From Burkholderiaceae bacterium (GTDB lineage Bacteria; Pseudomonadota; Gammaproteobacteria; Burkholderiales; Burkholderiaceae_C), in NCBI GenBank assembly GCA_030726195.1, contig JANREF010000159.1:1-26140 (forward strand): a stretch of 26,140 bases of DNA, written 5' to 3'. Numbering within the stretch: the stretch's first letter is position 1; each line of letters begins with the position of its first letter. Of the stretch, positions 16,000 through 24,556 are shown in pieces. The translations under genes were made by a program, and so were the position numbers. The notes below the pieces were generated by a model. The model had not been told where the DNA came from and did not search any database. It saw only the letters and a program-made list of their open reading frames with translations.

Positions 16000-17247
16000 T
16001 TAGGTCAAGCGCTTGAAGACCAACGAGCCATTCGTGCCACCAAAACCAAAGTTGTTTTTGATGGCAGCGTCTATGCGCATGTCACGCGCTGTGTTGGCGC
16101 AGTAGTCGAGGTCGCACTCGGGGTCTTGGTTGTCAATATTGATGGTGGGTGGGCTCTTCTGGTGGTACACCGCCAAAGCGGTAAACACACTTTCAATGCC
16201 ACCAGCACCACCCAACAAATGGCCAGTCATGGACTTGGTTGAATTCAGCACCAAGGCATTCGCGGCATCACCAAAAGCGGCCTTGAATGCGTTGGTCTCG
16301 TTCACGTCGCCCAAAGGTGTAGACGTGCCGTGCGCGTTGGCGTACTGGATATCGCTGGGGTTTAAGCCTGCGTTTTTCATAGCGTTGACCATGGCACGGC
16401 GTGGGCCGTCCATGTTGGGCGCTGTCATGTGGCCCGCGTCGGCACTCATGCCGTAGCCCGCAAGCTCACAGTAAATCTTTGCACCGCGCGCTTTGGCGTG
16501 CTCGTACTCTTCGAGCACCATCACGCCTGCACCCTCGCCCAGCACAAAACCGTCGCGGTCTTTGTCCCAGGGGCGGGATGCTGCTTTAGGGTCATCGTTG
16601 CGCGTCGACAAGGCACGCATGGCAGCAAAGCCACCAATGCCCAGAGGTGACACGGTGGACTCTGATCCACCAGCCACCACCACGTCGGCGTCGCCATATT
16701 CAATTTTTCTGGCCGCCTCACCAATGCTGTGCAACCCAGTGGTGCACGCGGTGACAACAGCCAAGTTGGGCCCTTTGAAGCCGTGTCGCATCGACACATG
16801 ACCAGAAATCATGTTGATGATGGACGCAGGCACAAAGAACGGAGAGATGCGTCGAGGTCCGCGATTGACCAATTCACCATGGGTTTCTTCAATCAGTGGC
16901 AAGCCACCAATGCCCGACCCGATGATGCAGCCAATGCGGCAAGCCAGATCGTCGTCCAAGTCGTCCCCCTGAGGCAAGCCAGCGTCGACAACAGCTTGTT
17001 GCGCGGCGGCGATACCCAGGTGGATGAACCGGTCCATGGACCGGGCTTCCTTGGCTGTGATGTAGGTCTCCAGATCGAAATCTTTGACTTCTCCGGCAAT
17101 TTTGCAAGCAAACGCAGACGCATCAAACGAGGTGATGGTGTCTATGCCTGAGCGCCCGGCCAACAAGTTGGACCAAGACTGCTCAACGGTATTGCCTACG
17201 GGGCTGACACAGCCTAGGCCGGTAACTACAACACGACGACGACTCAT
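16000..17247 (-). CDS. fabF: Beta-ketoacyl-ACP synthase II
   Basis: FabF elongates acyl-ACP by decarboxylative condensation with malonyl-ACP and controls the palmitoleate to vaccenate step in bacteria that use the FabA/FabB-type or related pathway. The thiolase-fold triad is Cys168 ([13 protein letters not shown]), His306 ([11 protein letters not shown]) and His343 ([12 protein letters not shown]). The N-terminus [18 protein letters not shown] and the [11 protein letters not shown] end are typical, and 415 residues is the usual length. The ATG at 17247 lies 6 bases after the acpP stop, so the pair is co-transcribed. Confidence 0.97.
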   Translation of the reverse strand: MSRRRVVVTGLGCVSPVGNTVEQSWSNLLAGRSGIDTITSFDASAFACKIAGEVKDFDLETYITAKEARSMDRFIHLGIAAAQQAVVDAGLPQGDDLDDDLACRIGCIIGSGIGGLPLIEETHGELVNRGPRRISPFFVPASIINMISGHVSMRHGFKGPNLAVVTACTTGLHSIGEAARKIEYGDADVVVAGGSESTVSPLGIGGFAAMRALSTRNDDPKAASRPWDKDRDGFVLGEGAGVMVLEEYEHAKARGAKIYCELAGYGMSADAGHMTAPNMDGPRRAMVNAMKNAGLNPSDIQYANAHGTSTPLGDVNETNAFKAAFGDAANALVLNSTKSMTGHLLGGAGGIESVFTALAVYHQKSPPTINIDNQDPECDLDYCANTARDMRIDAAIKNNFGFGGTNGSLVFKRLT

Positions 17248-17253
17248 TCCAGC

Positions 17254-17511
<258 letters not shown>

Positions 17512-17597
17512 TTACAAACAGGCTGTCATTTTAGCGACCAAACGGTGACTCCCGTCTGACACTCGCCCGACAGTCTTGGGCGGAGTTTCCCTACCGG

Positions 17598-17626
17598 TAT
17601 AAACCACTAGAAAAACGGCATGTTAC
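17598..17626 (-). promoter_or_regulatory. Possible acpP promoter (weak)
   Basis: On the - strand GTAACA (17626-17621) and TTTATA (17603-17598) are 17 bases apart, about 105 bases before the acpP ATG. Each box matches the sigma-70 consensus only partly. A small hairpin (CGCCC/GGGCG, about 17565-17582) lies in the leader. The chief support is the long gap in front of a gene that needs high expression. Confidence 0.3.
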
Positions 17627-17668
17627 TGGCATTAGTCAGCAAAACACCTTAAATGTGCCTAAACACAA

Positions 17669-18433
17669 TTAACTCATCAGCATGCCACCATTGACATGCA
17701 ACTCTTGGCCGGTGACGTATGCCGCCATCGGACTGGATAAATAGGCCACGGCATACGCAATATCTGCGGGCTTGCCTAAATGACCCAAAGGAATTTGGTT
17801 CAGCAAACCCTGTTGCTGATCGGTAGAAAGGGCTGCGGTCATGTCGGTTTCGATGAAGCCGGGTGCCACACAGTTCACGGTGATGTTGCGCCCGCCCAGC
17901 TCGCGGGCCAACGCACGGGTCATACCCGCCACGCCCGCTTTCGCCGCCGCGTAGTTGGCTTGCCCGGCGTTACCCAAAGCGCCCACAACGGAGGTGATGC
18001 TCACGATGCGCCCGTAACGCTGCTTCATCATAGGCTTGATTGCAGCCCGACTGACGGTGAACACCGCTTTTAAATTGGTGTCGACCACGGCATCCCAATC
18101 GTCGTCCTTCATGCGCATGGCCAAGGTGTCGCGCGTGATGCCCGCGTTGTTCACCAACACATCCAATCGGCCACTGCCAGCAACGATGGCATCAACGGTG
18201 GCCTGCACGCCTGCGGCATCGTTCACGTCTAACACCACGCCCTTACAGCCTTGAAAGGCGCTCAGTGCTTGGGTGATTTTGTCGGCGCCTGACTCGGATG
18301 TGGCCGTACCCACCACCTGCGCGCCCATGGCCGCTAGGTGTGCTGCAATCGCCGCACCAATACCGCGGGAAGCGCCGGTGACCAAGGCCACTTGACCTGT
18401 CAATGGTTGTGCAAAATCAATGGCTTGAGACAT
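17669..18433 (-). CDS. fabG: 3-oxoacyl-ACP reductase
   Basis: FabG reduces beta-ketoacyl-ACP with NADPH. It is a classical short-chain dehydrogenase: the cofactor motif TGASRGIG is at 19-26, NNAG at 94-97, and the catalytic Ser147, Tyr160 and Lys164 in ITSVVGALGNAGQANYAAAK. The C-terminus (YVTGQELHVNGGMLMS) is the usual FabG end. At 254 residues it is about ten longer than the E. coli enzyme at the N-terminus. It follows fabD after 53 bases and precedes acpP. Confidence 0.97.
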   Translation of the reverse strand: MSQAIDFAQPLTGQVALVTGASRGIGAAIAAHLAAMGAQVVGTATSESGADKITQALSAFQGCKGVVLDVNDAAGVQATVDAIVAGSGRLDVLVNNAGITRDTLAMRMKDDDWDAVVDTNLKAVFTVSRAAIKPMMKQRYGRIVSITSVVGALGNAGQANYAAAKAGVAGMTRALARELGGRNITVNCVAPGFIETDMTAALSTDQQQGLLNQIPLGHLGKPADIAYAVAYLSSPMAAYVTGQELHVNGGMLMS

Positions 18434-18486
18434 TGGGAATTCCGTTAGAGCAAATACAAAAAGAAATCAAATGGTACGCCAGCGCA

Positions 18487-19446
18487 TTAAGCCAGCGCCG
18501 CCACAGCCGCGTCTAGCGTTGCAGGGTCGTACACCGCCAAGGCGTTGAGCTCGGGCTCGATGCGCTTGGCCATGCCCGTGAGCACCTTACCAGGGCCACA
18601 CTCTAAAACAGTTGCCACCCCGTGGGCTTTGAGCTTTTGTACAGACTCAACCCAACGCACAGCGCCAAAGGCTTGGCGCACAAGCGCATCTTTGATGGCT
18701 GCAGGCTCAGACACGCTCATCACGTCCACGTTGTTCAGTACGGCAATTTGAGGTGGCAGCAAATCCACATCTTGCAGGCGCTGCGCCAACGCAATGGACG
18801 CAGGCTTCATCAAGCTGGAGTGGAATGGAGCAGACACGGGCAGCGGCAGCGCACGCTTGGCACCGGCGGCCTTGATCTCGACCATGGCTTGCTCGACCGC
18901 CACTTTGCTGCCTGCAATCACCGTTTGATTCGGGTCATTGAAGTTCACCGCTTCGACCACCTCACCGGACTCGGCGCTGAAGCTGCGCTGCACCACCGAA
19001 CAAAGTCTCACCACCTCTTGCGACGGCATGCCCAAAATGGCCGCCATAGCACCCTGACCAACCGGTACGGCTTCTTGCATGGCTTGGGCGCGCAGGCGCA
19101 CCAGCGGCGCGGCTTGTGCCAGCGTCAAGCTGCCAGCGGCAACCAAGGCGGCGTACTCACCCAACGAGTGCCCCGCCAGCCACGCTGGACGTGCACCACC
19201 GGCTTGCAACCACGCGCGATAAGCCGCCACGCCTGCAACCAACATCACGGGCTGCGTGTTGGTGGTCAATGACAAAGCCTCTGCCGGGCCGTTGGCAATC
19301 AAGGCCGCCAAGTCCTCGCCCAAAGCCTCACTGGCCTCGGCCAAGGTGTCGCGCACAACAGCGTTATCGGCCCACGCGTCCAGCATGCCGACTGACTGAG
19401 AGCCCTGACCGGGAAACACAATGGCTAATGAAGAAGGTGTTGTCAT
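18487..19446 (-). CDS. fabD: Malonyl-CoA:ACP transacylase
   Basis: FabD loads malonyl groups from CoA (made by Acc, of which AccD is encoded in this window) onto ACP. FPGQGSQ at 11-17 forms the oxyanion hole, the nucleophile Ser94 is in AGHSLGEYA, and His209 is in VSAPFHSSLM. The 319-residue length is normal. The ATG at 19446 is preceded by a CA/TA-rich leader with no recognisable Shine-Dalgarno, and 181 bases separate it from fabH, more than usual for this operon. Confidence 0.97.
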   Translation of the reverse strand: MTTPSSLAIVFPGQGSQSVGMLDAWADNAVVRDTLAEASEALGEDLAALIANGPAEALSLTTNTQPVMLVAGVAAYRAWLQAGGARPAWLAGHSLGEYAALVAAGSLTLAQAAPLVRLRAQAMQEAVPVGQGAMAAILGMPSQEVVRLCSVVQRSFSAESGEVVEAVNFNDPNQTVIAGSKVAVEQAMVEIKAAGAKRALPLPVSAPFHSSLMKPASIALAQRLQDVDLLPPQIAVLNNVDVMSVSEPAAIKDALVRQAFGAVRWVESVQKLKAHGVATVLECGPGKVLTGMAKRIEPELNALAVYDPATLDAAVAALA

Positions 19447-19565
19447 GGGTATGTATGTGTGTATGTACGAAGGCTATAGGTGTTGGTGTGTGCAGGAATG
19501 TGTAGTTATGTTGAGCTGAAGCAGTATTGGAACGGTATTGAGGCGTTGGCGAGGCCGTTGTTCGG

Positions 19566-19616
19566 GCGCATCGTGCGCGACTGCGACACAGCCGCTGTGC
19601 ACCAAGCCGCGCTTGG
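19566..19616 (-). repeat. Three short inverted repeats between fabH and fabD
   Basis: Three inverted repeats follow one another: GCGCA-TCG-TGCGC (19566-19578), CACAGC-C-GCTGTG (19588-19600) and CCAAGC-CGC-GCTTGG (19602-19616). The last begins 12 bases after the fabH stop. None has a T-run, so they are not clear terminators. The rest of the gap contains a TGTATG-type dinucleotide-rich tract (about 19449-19461) next to fabD. Confidence 0.5.
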
Positions 19617-19627
19617 CACTCAGTAGC

Positions 19628-20650
19628 TTACATGCGCACCAAGGCTGCACCCCAGGTGAAGCCGCCACCCACACCCTCCATCAGCACGGTTTGACCGGAC
19701 TTGACCGCACCGCTGCGTACGCCGTGATCCAAGGCCAAAGGAATCGAGGCGGCCGATGTATTGCCGTGTTGGCCTACCGTTACAACCACCCGCTCCAGCG
19801 GCATTTTGAGCTTTTTGGCAGTGCTGGTCATGATGCGGATATTGGCTTGGTGCGGCACCAGCCAGTCCACATCGGCCTCGGTCATGTCCGCCTTGGTCAG
19901 CACCGCACGTGCAGTTTTCTCCAACACGCCCACTGCAAGCTTGAACACCGCTTGGCCGTCCATCTTCAACAATGGGTCACCCAACACCTGGCCACTGGCC
20001 ACTGTTCCTGGGGTACACAAAATATCACGGTGTTTGCCATCGGCATGCAAGTCGGTGGCCAAAATGCCTGCGCCACTGCCGTCGTGCTCGCAAGCCTCTA
20101 GCAACACCGCACCCGCGCCGTCGCCAAACAACACGCAGGTGGTGCGGTCATTGAAGTCCAGCAAACGAGAGAAAATTTCAGCGCCTACAACCAATGCACG
20201 GGTCGCAGCACCGGTTTGAATCATGGCATTGGCCACGCTTACGGCATAAATAAAGCCGCTGCACACCGCTTGCACATCAAATGCCGCCCCGCCTTCTGCA
20301 CCGGCCTCGTCGCCATCGGCCAAGGCCGCTTGGCTGAGCTTGTGCTGCAGTATGGTGGCCGTCGACGGGAACACCATGTCTGGCGTGGACGTGGCAACAA
20401 TGATCAAGTCCACGTCGCTGGCGCGCTTGCCTGCGCTGGCCAGTGCACGTCGGCAGGCTTCAAATGCTAGGTCGCTGGCGTTGACGCCTTCATCAACGAA
20501 GTGCCGGGCATGAATGCCGGTGCGCTCCACAATCCACTCATCGCTGGACTCCAGGCCTTTGGCTGCGAGTTGGTCCACCATGTCTTGGTTGGTCAGGCGC
20601 CTGGGCGGCAAGTAGCTGCCTGTGCCTGCGATGCGTGCAAATAAACTCAT
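19628..20650 (-). CDS. fabH: Beta-ketoacyl-ACP synthase III
   Basis: FabH starts fatty-acid synthesis by condensing acetyl-CoA with malonyl-ACP. The catalytic Cys130 is in DVQAVCSGF, His267 in PHQANIRI and Asn297 in [21 protein letters not shown] early in the protein is the CoA-site motif. In the E. coli enzyme the cysteine is residue 112, and most of the difference comes from an acidic, Ala/Gly-rich insertion before it (about 107-123). The ATG at 20650 is preferred to a TTG two codons upstream. It begins 22 bases after plsX. Confidence 0.96.
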   Translation of the reverse strand: MSLFARIAGTGSYLPPRRLTNQDMVDQLAAKGLESSDEWIVERTGIHARHFVDEGVNASDLAFEACRRALASAGKRASDVDLIIVATSTPDMVFPSTATILQHKLSQAALADGDEAGAEGGAAFDVQAVCSGFIYAVSVANAMIQTGAATRALVVGAEIFSRLLDFNDRTTCVLFGDGAGAVLLEACEHDGSGAGILATDLHADGKHRDILCTPGTVASGQVLGDPLLKMDGQAVFKLAVGVLEKTARAVLTKADMTEADVDWLVPHQANIRIMTSTAKKLKMPLERVVVTVGQHGNTSAASIPLALDHGVRSGAVKSGQTVLMEGVGGGFTWGAALVRM

Positions 20651-20672
20651 GTGCAAATGGTGCCCTAGGGCT

Positions 20673-21782
20673 TTATGTCGGTTCAGGCGTAGGCACTGCG
20701 GACAAGGTATCGACCTCGGCCTTGGGGGCCATGGCCCGCTCTATGCCAGCGCGTACACCTGCGAGTAATTGGTGTTGTGCTGCATCATAAGCTCTGTCCA
20801 AAGCATGGCCAAAAGCATAAGCGTCGGCCGAGCCGTGGCTCTTGAACACCAGCCCCTTGAGGCCCAGCAGTGCCGCGCCGTTGTAGCGGCGGTGGTCAAC
20901 GCGGTTTTTGAACGCGCTGAGCACGGGCAAGGCTACAAGCGCAGCCATTTTGGTCAGCCAATTGCGAGAAAACTCTTGTTTGATAAAGCCCGCAATCATG
21001 CTAGCCAAGCCCTCGCTGGCCTTGAGTGCAACGTTGCCGACAAAGCCGTCGCACACCACGATGTCCGTGGTGCCGTGGAATATGTCATTGCCCTCTACAT
21101 TGCCGTAAAAGTTCAAGTGGCCATGCTCGTGCGCCTCGCGCAGCAACTCGCCGGCGTGCTTGATGACCTCGCTGCCCTTGATCACCTCTTCACCAATGTT
21201 GAGCAAACCAACCGTGGGCCGCGCAGGGCCAGTGGTGGCCACAACCAATGCCGAGCCCATGAGTGCGAACTGCAGCAAATGCTCGGCCGAGCAGTCGACG
21301 TTGGCACCCAAGTCCAACACCGTGGTCGCGCCACCCGTGGCATTGGGAAGCTGCGTGGCAATGGCTGGGCGGTCTATGCCGTCTAGTGTTTTGAGTACGT
21401 ATCGCGCAATCGCCATGAGCGCGCCCGTATTGCCTGCGGAAACCGCAGCCATGGCATGACCGTCCTTCACCTGCGTGATGGCGACCCGCATGCTGGAGTC
21501 TTTTTTACGTCGCAGCGCAACTTCAATACCGTCGTCCATGGTGACGACTTCGCTGGCCAGCACAAAGCTGCAGCGCGGGTGTTGTGCCAAATCGCCCAAA
21601 GCCGATTGGGCCTGTGCGTTACCAACCAACACCAAACGAGCGGTGCTGTGCTGGGCTAAAAATGAGCGGCAAGCAGGGAGGGTACAAGCCACACCTGCAT
21701 CGCCCCCCATACAGTCCACAGCCAACGTAACCGGCGAAGCCGCAGGCGTTGTGGCGGGCTGTAAAACCTCAGACTGTGTCAT
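20673..21782 (-). CDS. plsX: Phosphate acyltransferase PlsX
   Basis: PlsX converts acyl-ACP to acyl-phosphate, the donor for PlsY in phospholipid synthesis, linking the fab genes to membrane lipids. Family motifs include [13 protein letters not shown] near the start, [35 protein letters not shown] and [19 protein letters not shown]. The ATG at 21782 gives 369 residues; a longer in-frame GTG at 21809 falls inside the terminator hairpin before the gene and is unlikely. No strong Shine-Dalgarno is seen. It comes 60 bases after rpmF. Confidence 0.96.
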   Translation of the reverse strand: MTQSEVLQPATTPAASPVTLAVDCMGGDAGVACTLPACRSFLAQHSTARLVLVGNAQAQSALGDLAQHPRCSFVLASEVVTMDDGIEVALRRKKDSSMRVAITQVKDGHAMAAVSAGNTGALMAIARYVLKTLDGIDRPAIATQLPNATGGATTVLDLGANVDCSAEHLLQFALMGSALVVATTGPARPTVGLLNIGEEVIKGSEVIKHAGELLREAHEHGHLNFYGNVEGNDIFHGTTDIVVCDGFVGNVALKASEGLASMIAGFIKQEFSRNWLTKMAALVALPVLSAFKNRVDHRRYNGAALLGLKGLVFKSHGSADAYAFGHALDRAYDAAQHQLLAGVRAGIERAMAPKAEVDTLSAVPTPEPT

Positions 21783-21791
21783 GTGAGCGCA

Positions 21792-21827
21792 CAAAACAAA
21801 GGCCCGCACAACACTGCACGGGCCTTT
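21792..21827 (-). terminator. Terminator/attenuator between rpmF and plsX
   Basis: On the - strand AAAGGCCCG (21827-21819) pairs with CGGGCCTTT (21806-21798) around a 12-nt loop and is followed by GTTTTG. It lies 15 bases after the rpmF stop and ends about 10 bases before the plsX ATG. It probably ends a share of transcripts from the strong rpmF promoter, so that L32 is made in excess over PlsX. Confidence 0.75.
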
Positions 21828-21842
21828 GCATAGGCGAACAAA

Positions 21843-22025
21843 TTAAGACTCAGATTTGGTCTTCAACACCTTGCGACCACGGTAAAAACCGGTGGGGCTG
21901 ATGTGGTGACGCAAGTGCACTTCGCCAGTGGTGGGCTCAATAGCAATGCCTGGGTTTGTCAAGGCATTGTGTGAGCGGTGCATACCGCGCTTTGAAGGAG
22001 ACTTTTTGTTTTGTTGGACGGCCAT
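21843..22025 (-). CDS. rpmF: 50S ribosomal protein L32
   Basis: L32 is a small protein of the large ribosomal subunit. The 60 residues match the family throughout: [20 protein letters not shown] at the start and [16 protein letters not shown] at the end. There are no cysteines, so it is the zinc-free type found in E. coli. A strong Shine-Dalgarno, AGGAG, lies 5 bases before the ATG. The yceD-rpmF-plsX-fabH-fabD-fabG-acpP-fabF order is the same as in E. coli. Confidence 0.97.
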   Translation of the reverse strand: MAVQQNKKSPSKRGMHRSHNALTNPGIAIEPTTGEVHLRHHISPTGFYRGRKVLKTKSES

Positions 22026-22156
22026 GATGGCTCCTAAATATGTACCAGCTGGTGCGACGTTCCCACGTGCATGACTCCAGCCACAGTTTCAACTACAGAT
22101 TCTTTGGCATTTGATTTCGACACACCGCCCCTTAAGAGCTGCGCACCAAACCCGAA

Positions 22157-22186
22157 ATTATACCCCGACTTCCAAGCACATGGCAA
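22157..22186 (-). promoter_or_regulatory. Sigma-70 promoter upstream of rpmF
   Basis: On the - strand TTGCCA (22186-22181) and a perfect TATAAT (22162-22157) are separated by 18 bases. The predicted start is about 22150, leaving a leader of roughly 125 nt before the rpmF ATG. It should supply rpmF and, by read-through of the terminator, the plsX-fab genes. Confidence 0.75.
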
Positions 22187-22249
22187 TGCACCCAACAGTT
22201 AGGCCAACGCCCGCCCCAAGATATCACCCACAGGCAACAGATCTTTGAT

Positions 22250-22861
22250 TTATTGGGGTTTTTTAAGCGCAGCCAATGCAGCAAAGGGGTTTGGCTTTTC
22301 TTCTGCGACCTCTGGCTCAGCGGTATAGCCGTCTGGCTGGCAGTCGTCGTGCAGCGGCACAATCGGCATGGCCATGATCAGCTCGTCCTCAACCAAGGCC
22401 AGTACATCCAAGCTCAACTCTAGGGCCAAGACGTCTTCCTCAGATTCCTCATCCTCAAAGGCCGCTTGGTCTTCGCTGGCCACAAAGCGCAGGTCCTGAG
22501 ACACCAGCAGCTGCGTCGACACAGGTGTCAAACAGCGCTGGCACATCAGAGGCAAGTGGGTGTGCGCCTCAATACGCAGCCACACCTGCTTGCCCAATGC
22601 CTCGCTCGCGCCCAAAGACGCGTCACGCTCTTGCGCCTTGAGGGCCACGTGCACCTGCGCATCGCCCACATCGGCTACAGCCTCATCGACCAAACGAGTG
22701 AAAAGCGCCAGCGGCACGTCGCGCTCATCCACGCGCCCTTGCGCAGCCCAAACGGCCATGTTGACAGCGGACCAATCCGCCACCGAGGCAGGTGCTGTGG
22801 AAGACTTGGACGAACCGGACGAAGCAGACAGGTTGTTGGGGGGCGTAGACGAGGAAGGCAT
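22250..22861 (-). CDS. yceD: DUF177 family protein (YceD), 23S rRNA accumulation protein
   Basis: YceD/DUF177 proteins accompany rpmF in most bacteria and are linked to 23S rRNA accumulation; the biochemical role is not settled. The family core is seen as LPLMCQRCLTPVSTQL with its paired cysteines, then the acidic stretch EDEESEEDVLALELSLDVLALVEDELIMAMPIVP (here VEDELIMAMPIVPLH), and the C-terminal NPFAALAALK. The first 25 residues are Ser/Pro-rich and probably disordered. ATG 22861 gives 203 residues; TTG 22867 is an alternative. No Shine-Dalgarno is evident. It is divergent from maf and heads the long - strand run. Confidence 0.9.
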   Translation of the reverse strand: MPSSSTPPNNLSASSGSSKSSTAPASVADWSAVNMAVWAAQGRVDERDVPLALFTRLVDEAVADVGDAQVHVALKAQERDASLGASEALGKQVWLRIEAHTHLPLMCQRCLTPVSTQLLVSQDLRFVASEDQAAFEDEESEEDVLALELSLDVLALVEDELIMAMPIVPLHDDCQPDGYTAEPEVAEEKPNPFAALAALKKPQ

Positions 22862-23165
22862 AAACAAGCAGCAAACAGGTGTTAAACGATGGCGCTTGGG
22901 GGGCGCGGTAGCGGGTGACTGGAGTCAGTGGCCATCAGCTGACACTATAGAGGCAGTACGTCGCGGTTAGGTTGCCCTCAGGCAGCCAACGGGCGGCAGA
23001 CCAGCGGCAGAGCAGCGACAGACAAGCGGTATGCGGGTGAATGCGACTCACGCGCTGCCACACCACAAGACCGATGTGCCAGTGTAAGACAATGAAGGCC
23101 TCAGCAGCGGGCAAGCTAGGCACGCCAGCACGCTATTTCAACGATTCAACGCCTATCCACCACAC
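22862..23165. other. Divergent intergenic region (yceD and maf promoters expected)
   Basis: This 304-base gap separates the divergent starts of yceD and maf, so it must contain both promoters. On the - strand TATAGT at about 22945-22950 could serve as a -10 for yceD, but no convincing -35 stands 16-18 bases upstream. On the + strand I see no clear promoter. A 62-codon - strand frame here has no family features. No RNA gene or repeat is visible. Confidence 0.5.
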
Positions 23166-23747
23166 ATGAACCGTCCGCTCATCCTTGGCTCCACCTCTGT
23201 TTACCGCGCGGAGTTGCTCGCTCGCTTGCGTGTGCCCTTCACCACCGCCCGTCCAGACGTGGACGAAACACCACTAACCGGCGAAGCCCCCAGCACGCTG
23301 GCCGCCCGTTTGGCATTGGCCAAAGCGCAGGCTGTAGCCAGCGCCAACCGCAGTGCATTGGTCATTGGCAGCGACCAAGTCGCCGACCTGAACGGCCAGC
23401 CACTGGGCAAGCCAGGCGGATTCGAGCGCGCCGTCGCGCAACTCACAGCCATGAGTGGGCAGCTGGTCGTGTTTCACACTGCGGTGGCACTGGTGTGTGT
23501 GGACAGCGGCTTTTGCCAACAAGACACCGCTGTGGTGGGCGTGCGGTTTCGAGAACTCACACGGGATGAAATTGAGCGCTACGTGCGCGCCGAAGAGCCC
23601 TATGACTGCGCAGGCAGCGCCAAGAGCGAAGGCTTGGGCGTAAGCCTGTTGGCCAGCATGGACAACGACGACCCCACGGCTCTGATTGGCTTGCCACTCA
23701 TCAAAACCTGTAATTTGCTGCGTGCCGCCGGCGTGATGGTGCCATGA
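23166..23747 (+). CDS. Maf-like nucleotide pyrophosphatase, YceF type
   Basis: Maf proteins hydrolyse non-canonical or modified nucleoside triphosphates; the YceF subgroup prefers 7-methyl-GTP. The 193 residues show LILGSTSVYRAELL at the start, the catalytic Asp70 in VIGSDQVADLNG, GKPG, and CAGSAKSEGLGVSLL with the conserved Ser-Glu-Gly. The IGSDQV and NDDPTALIGLPL wording follows E. coli YceF rather than YhdE. The position beside yceD-rpmF, divergent, is the same as in E. coli. The stop overlaps the next start as ATGA. Confidence 0.93.
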   Translation: MNRPLILGSTSVYRAELLARLRVPFTTARPDVDETPLTGEAPSTLAARLALAKAQAVASANRSALVIGSDQVADLNGQPLGKPGGFERAVAQLTAMSGQLVVFHTAVALVCVDSGFCQQDTAVVGVRFRELTRDEIERYVRAEEPYDCAGSAKSEGLGVSLLASMDNDDPTALIGLPLIKTCNLLRAAGVMVP

Positions 23748-23761
23748 ACATGAACATGAAC
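23744..23761 (+). repeat. Triple ATGAAC repeat at the methyltransferase start
   Basis: ATGAAC is repeated three times at 23744-23761, giving three in-frame ATG codons, and GACACCAACACCAAC follows. The first ATG overlaps the maf stop. Translation could begin at any of the three. Confidence 0.8.
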
Positions 23762-24556
23762 GACACCAACACCAACAAACCCGCCACCATGGGCCGCCTG
23801 CTGGTCATACCCACGCCGCTGGACTTTGGCTGCGCACCAGAGCTGATCGCGCCCATTGCGCAAGTACTGCCCGAACACACCATTGCAGCGGCCGCAGCCA
23901 CCACCCACTGGATCAGCGAAAACGCCAAGTCAACGCGCGCGTTTTTAAGCCGCGTTCATGCCCACACGCCACTGGCTTGCGCCATGCAAGACATGCACAT
24001 ACAAGTGCTGCCGCGCGACGCACACAAAAGCGGCGACCACCAAGTCAGCGCCTTAGACACGCAGGCCAAAGCTTGGCTGGCACCGGCTTTGCAAGGCTTT
24101 GATGTCGCGCTGGTGAGCGAAGCGGGTATGCCCGCCATTGCAGACCCCGGCTCGTCCGTGGTGCGGGCTGCACATGCCATGGGCTTAGCCGTGGTGCCGC
24201 TGAGCGGGCCCGTGTCGCTGATGCTGGCGCTGGCGGCCAGCGGCTTGAACGGGCAGCAGTTTGCGTTTGTGGGCTACTTGAAAAAAGGCGCGGAGCTGAG
24301 CGCACACATCAAGTCTTTAGAGGCGACGGCACTCAAAACGGGGCAAACCCAAATCTGCATTGAAACGCCCTACCGCAACGCCCAGTTGCTGCAAGCACTC
24401 ATCACCACCTTGTCACCCAACACCCGCTTGGCAGTTGCCTGTGGCTTGGCGGTTGACGCGCAAGTGATCAGCCAAACGGTTGCCCAGTGGCGCGACAAAG
24501 CCAAGCAAGGCTTGCCCAGCTTTGACTTGCCTGCGGTGTTTTTGTGGGGCGCTTAG
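23744..24556 (+). CDS. RsmI-like SAM-dependent methyltransferase (tetrapyrrole methylase fold)
   Basis: The protein belongs to the tetrapyrrole methylase superfamily that includes RsmI, the 16S rRNA C1402 2'-O-methyltransferase. It has [11 protein letters not shown] at the start (RsmI: YIVPTPIGN), [21 protein letters not shown] (in parts: [14 protein letters not shown]) and [19 protein letters not shown]. The RsmI motif EDTRHTG is absent; [15 protein letters not shown] stands in its place, as in the RsmI paralogues found in many proteobacteria. It is therefore probably not RsmI itself and the substrate is unknown. The start ATG overlaps maf; ATGAAC occurs three times in a row there, so three in-frame starts exist, plus one at 23789. 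The stop interlocks with the lysS stop. Confidence 0.88.
   Translation: MNMNMNDTNTNKPATMGRLLVIPTPLDFGCAPELIAPIAQVLPEHTIAAAAATTHWISENAKSTRAFLSRVHAHTPLACAMQDMHIQVLPRDAHKSGDHQVSALDTQAKAWLAPALQGFDVALVSEAGMPAIADPGSSVVRAAHAMGLAVVPLSGPVSLMLALAASGLNGQQFAFVGYLKKGAELSAHIKSLEATALKTGQTQICIETPYRNAQLLQALITTLSPNTRLAVACGLAVDAQVISQTVAQWRDKAKQGLPSFDLPAVFLWGA

Noticed and set aside
21783..21809. Upstream GTG start for plsX
   Set aside because: It lies in the rpmF terminator stem; ATG 21782 fits the family length.
22935..23123. 62-codon - strand frame upstream of yceD
   Set aside because: No ribosome-binding site or family features; it lies where the yceD promoter is expected.
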